This document shows, piece by piece, positions 19,268 through 21,409 of a stretch of DNA of 21,409 bases. The notes beneath the pieces are model-generated. The model saw only the letters and a list, made by a program, of their open reading frames with translations, was not told where the DNA came from and did not search any database. Source of the DNA: a virus. The stretch spans positions 1-21,409 of the IMG/VR virus record IMGVR_UViG_3300032294_000850, one strand, 5' to 3'. The position numbers were made by a program, and so were the translations under genes. How positions within the stretch are numbered: position 1 is the stretch's first letter; each line of letters opens with the position of its first letter.

Positions 19268-20263
19268 ATGAGTGACCAAGTCGTAGAACAGTCACCACAA
19301 AGCCGTTTAGAGGCTATGCTAGGTGATGATATTGTATCTGATGTGCAAGCTAATTTAGATGCACCTGAAGAGAAAGAACAACCACCACTAGAGGCTGAAG
19401 CAGAAGCTGATCCTACTGAAGAAGTAGAGTCAGAAGAAGCAACAGATGATGCACCGGATGATCAAGCCGAAGAAGAAGAACAGTCGCAAGATGAAGTTCC
19501 TGCTATCCTAAAGCTAAAGGTCAATGGTGAAGAAGTCGAAAAGCCACTAGACGAAGTCGTAGCATTAGCACAACAAGGGCTTGACTACACACAAAAGACA
19601 CAACAAGTAGCAGAACAACGTAAAGAGCTAGAAGCCTATGCCCAGCAAATACAATTGCAAGAGCAAGCCTTTCAAGAGCAAATGCAACTTAATAACGTGT
19701 TAATTGATGATGTAGCGAAGATCACAGCATTAGACCAACAATTAAACCAATATAGCAATATTAATTGGCAAGAATTGTCTGATAATGACTTTGTGGAAGC
19801 GCAAAAACATTTCTTTACATATAACCAGCTACAACAACAACGTAGCTCACTCGTTTCACAGTTTGAAGCCAAAAAGCAACAAATAGCAAGTCAGCAAGCG
19901 CAATTGATGGCAGACAGAGTGGCAAAAGGAAAAGAAGTCTTAGCTAAAGAGATACCAGGATGGAGTCAAGAGACTACCCAGAAACTTGTATCTGTAGGCA
20001 AAGAGTATGGCTTTTCAGATGCTGAACTCAACTCAATTGTTGACCCACGTCACGTAAAGGTACTGCATGACGCTATGCAATGGCGCAAACTTCAACAGAA
20101 TTCTACTGTAAAGAAAAAAGTATCAAGCGCTAAACCTGTAGTGAGACCAGGTGCTAAAGATACAAAAGCGGAAGCTACATCTAATGTCCGTCAATTACGT
20201 GAGCAATTACGTAAGACAGGCAAGTCAGATGCAGCAGCAAAACTTATCGAAAACATGCTTTAA
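19268..20263 (+). CDS. Scaffolding protein
   Basis: A 331-aa protein with a very acidic N-terminal third (EEVESEEATDDAPDDQAEEE), a short folded segment (LKLKVNGEEVEKPLDEVVAL, with LDYTQKTQQVAEQR), a long Gln-rich coiled coil (about 90-210) and a basic Lys/Arg-rich C-terminus (VKKKVSSAKPVVRPGAKD, then LREQLRKTGK), the end that binds coat protein in P22-type scaffolds. I chose ATG 19268 because AAGGA lies 8 nt upstream; the frame from TTG 19244 starts in the terminator tail. It sits directly before the major capsid gene, the standard position. Confidence 0.85.
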   Translation: MSDQVVEQSPQSRLEAMLGDDIVSDVQANLDAPEEKEQPPLEAEAEADPTEEVESEEATDDAPDDQAEEEEQSQDEVPAILKLKVNGEEVEKPLDEVVALAQQGLDYTQKTQQVAEQRKELEAYAQQIQLQEQAFQEQMQLNNVLIDDVAKITALDQQLNQYSNINWQELSDNDFVEAQKHFFTYNQLQQQRSSLVSQFEAKKQQIASQQAQLMADRVAKGKEVLAKEIPGWSQETTQKLVSVGKEYGFSDAELNSIVDPRHVKVLHDAMQWRKLQQNSTVKKKVSSAKPVVRPGAKDTKAEATSNVRQLREQLRKTGKSDAAAKLIENML

Positions 20264-20281
20264 TTTACAAAGGAAAAAATT

Positions 20282-21235
20282 ATGCCAGCATCAGCAACCA
20301 ATAGCTATACCGGTAAAGGTATAGCGGAGTCATTCGAAGATATTATCTTTGATATTTCTCCAGAAGATACACCATTACTTTCACTCGCAAAGCGCATGAG
20401 CGCAGGCCAAACTTATCATCAATGGCAAACTGACGCACTTGCAGCAGCAGGTACTAATACATCTGTTGAAGGTGATGACGCTTCATTCGCAACATTACCT
20501 GCTACAACAGTATTAGGTAACTACACACAAATTTCACGTAAGACAGTTCAAATTTCAAACACATACGACGTAGTACGTAAGTATGGTCGTAAGTCTGAAG
20601 TTGCTTACCAACTTATGAAAGCTGGTAAAGAACTTAAACGTGACATGGAATATGCAATTGTTCGTAACCAAGCTTCTTCAGCAGGTGGCCCAGCAACAGC
20701 TCGTTCAACTGCAGGCGTTGAGTCTTGGATTACTAACCGAGTATTAGCAACAGGCTCTACAGCAGGTACAACACCTGGCTTCGTAAATGGCACAGTAGCA
20801 TCACCAACAGATGGTACTTCTGTAACATTCATTGAAGCAGACTTAAAGTCAGCATTACAATTAGCATGGACAGACGGTGGTGAGCCATCACTTATCCTTA
20901 TGTCAGCTACAAACAAAGCTCGTTTCTCAGGCTTTGCTGGTATTGCTACTAAGTTCAACAACGTTCAAGGTACAACACAAGCTACAATTACTGGCGCAGC
21001 AGACGTTTACGTTTCTGACTTCGGTAACCATACTGTAAAACTTGACCGTTTCATGCGTGACCAAGCTGTTTTATGCGTTGACCCAGGTTATGTTGGCTTA
21101 GCTTCATTACGCCCAATGGCTAAAGAAGAACTAGCTAAAACTGGTGACAGCACAAAATGGTTACTCACAGCAGAATACGCATTAGTGGTTCAAAACCCAG
21201 ATGCACATGCTAAAGTACAAAACGTAGGTGCTTAG
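20282..21235 (+). CDS. Major capsid protein (SU10/DUF5309 family)
   Basis: A 317-aa protein whose sequence fits the SU10-type capsid family: SYTGKGIAESFEDIIFDISP, EDTPLLSLAKR, THQW-like TYHQWQTD, NYTQISRKTVQISNTYDVVR, GRKSEVAYQLMKAGKELKRD, MEYAIVRNQ, and later LILMSATNKARFSGF and VDPGYVGLASLRPM. These pieces cover the N-arm, E-loop and P-domain of an HK97-type fold. AAAGGA precedes ATG 20282. A terminator follows at 21256-21287, and the next gene begins 56 nt downstream. It forms the icosahedral shell. Confidence 0.9.
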   Translation: MPASATNSYTGKGIAESFEDIIFDISPEDTPLLSLAKRMSAGQTYHQWQTDALAAAGTNTSVEGDDASFATLPATTVLGNYTQISRKTVQISNTYDVVRKYGRKSEVAYQLMKAGKELKRDMEYAIVRNQASSAGGPATARSTAGVESWITNRVLATGSTAGTTPGFVNGTVASPTDGTSVTFIEADLKSALQLAWTDGGEPSLILMSATNKARFSGFAGIATKFNNVQGTTQATITGAADVYVSDFGNHTVKLDRFMRDQAVLCVDPGYVGLASLRPMAKEELAKTGDSTKWLLTAEYALVVQNPDAHAKVQNVGA

Positions 21236-21255
21236 TAACTAGCTATGATATAATG

Positions 21256-21287
21256 GAGGGAGTTAATTCTCCCTCTGTTGTATTTTT
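21256..21287 (+). terminator. Terminator after capsid gene
   Basis: GAGGGAG (21256-21262) pairs perfectly with CTCCCTC (21269-21275) around TTAATT, followed by a T-rich tail with TTTTT at 21283-21287. Confidence 0.75.
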
Positions 21288-21290
21288 ATT

Positions 21291-21409
21291 ATGCCAATAT
21301 TATTTGACCACAATAGCGTAACAGGTGTAAGTCAGTACTTTGACTATGACCCAGCTAAAGATACATACTACCTAACTAGCACTCAAGATGTGAGTGGCAT
21401 GTTAGACAA
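21291..21409 (+). CDS. Start of a head-region gene (3' end outside window)
   Basis: ATG 21291 opens a frame running off the right edge; 39 full codons are visible (MPILFDHNSVTGVSQYFDYD, then AKDTYYLTSTQDVSG). It begins 4 nt after the T-run of the capsid terminator and has no SD, much like the gene at 13242. By position it should be a head completion or connector gene. No family can be named from this much. Confidence 0.6.
   Translation, partial: MPILFDHNSVTGVSQYFDYDPAKDTYYLTSTQDVSGMLD

Noticed and set aside
20605-20961. Minus-strand 118-aa ORF inside the capsid gene
   Set aside because: Antisense shadow of a strongly biased capsid coding sequence; no SD or independent support.
1-21409. tRNA genes, CRISPR arrays, insertion sequences, integrase and attachment site
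   Set aside because: I looked for cloverleaf-like segments, spaced direct repeats, transposase motifs and recombinase genes and found none that I could support.

Overview
This window is about half of an AT-rich, tailed double-stranded DNA phage genome. The hallmark genes are terminase large subunit, a P22-like portal of podovirus size, scaffold, an SU10-type major capsid protein, a helicase, a beta-clamp-like protein, a recombination set and a lysis cassette. I found no integrase, repressor, tRNA or CRISPR array. No gap between genes exceeds 300 bases once the very short genes are counted. Tail and most ejection genes are absent. The first ORF is open at the left edge and a capsid-region gene is open at the right edge, so the rest of the late operon probably joins the right end of this window to its left end on a circular or circularly permuted map (inference).

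Layout. (1) 1-3892, plus strand: the end of a late gene, then a tightly overlapping lysis-type cassette (small coiled-coil membrane protein, SprT-like metalloprotease, 3-TM holin-like protein, a 52-aa membrane protein, a DUF5675 protein, a 37-aa membrane ORF), a calcineurin-like phosphoesterase and two unrecognised genes. (2) 9264 down to 3825, minus strand: an early operon with tiny coiled-coil and membrane proteins, a single-strand annealing protein, a YqaJ/lambda-exonuclease-like nuclease and an SSB-like protein, then a SleB-like cell-wall hydrolase, DUF3310, a PD-(D/E)XK-like nuclease and a beta-clamp-like protein. (3) 7436-7507, plus strand, set into the middle of that minus operon: a 23-codon gene that reads as pqqA, the precursor peptide of the cofactor PQQ. 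(4) 9265-9461: divergent control region. (5) 9462-13129, plus strand: replication (O/DnaT-like protein, DnaB-like helicase), NinB-like, YbcO-like and nuclease-like genes, ending in a Q-like antiterminator. (6) 13134-13236: a strong promoter followed after about 70 nt by a strong terminator, the layout of lambda Q-pR'-tR'. (7) 13242-21409, plus strand: tiny Lys-rich proteins, a GT8-like glycosyltransferase, TerS/TerL, portal, scaffold, capsid.

Host: pqqA suggests a host using PQQ-dependent dehydrogenases, and with the AT-rich sequence a methylotrophic Methylophilaceae-type bacterium is a reasonable guess. That is inference.

The two most interesting points are the phage-borne pqqA with its own strand, ribosome binding site and flanking structures, and the compact Q / promoter / two-hairpin leader / terminator switch.
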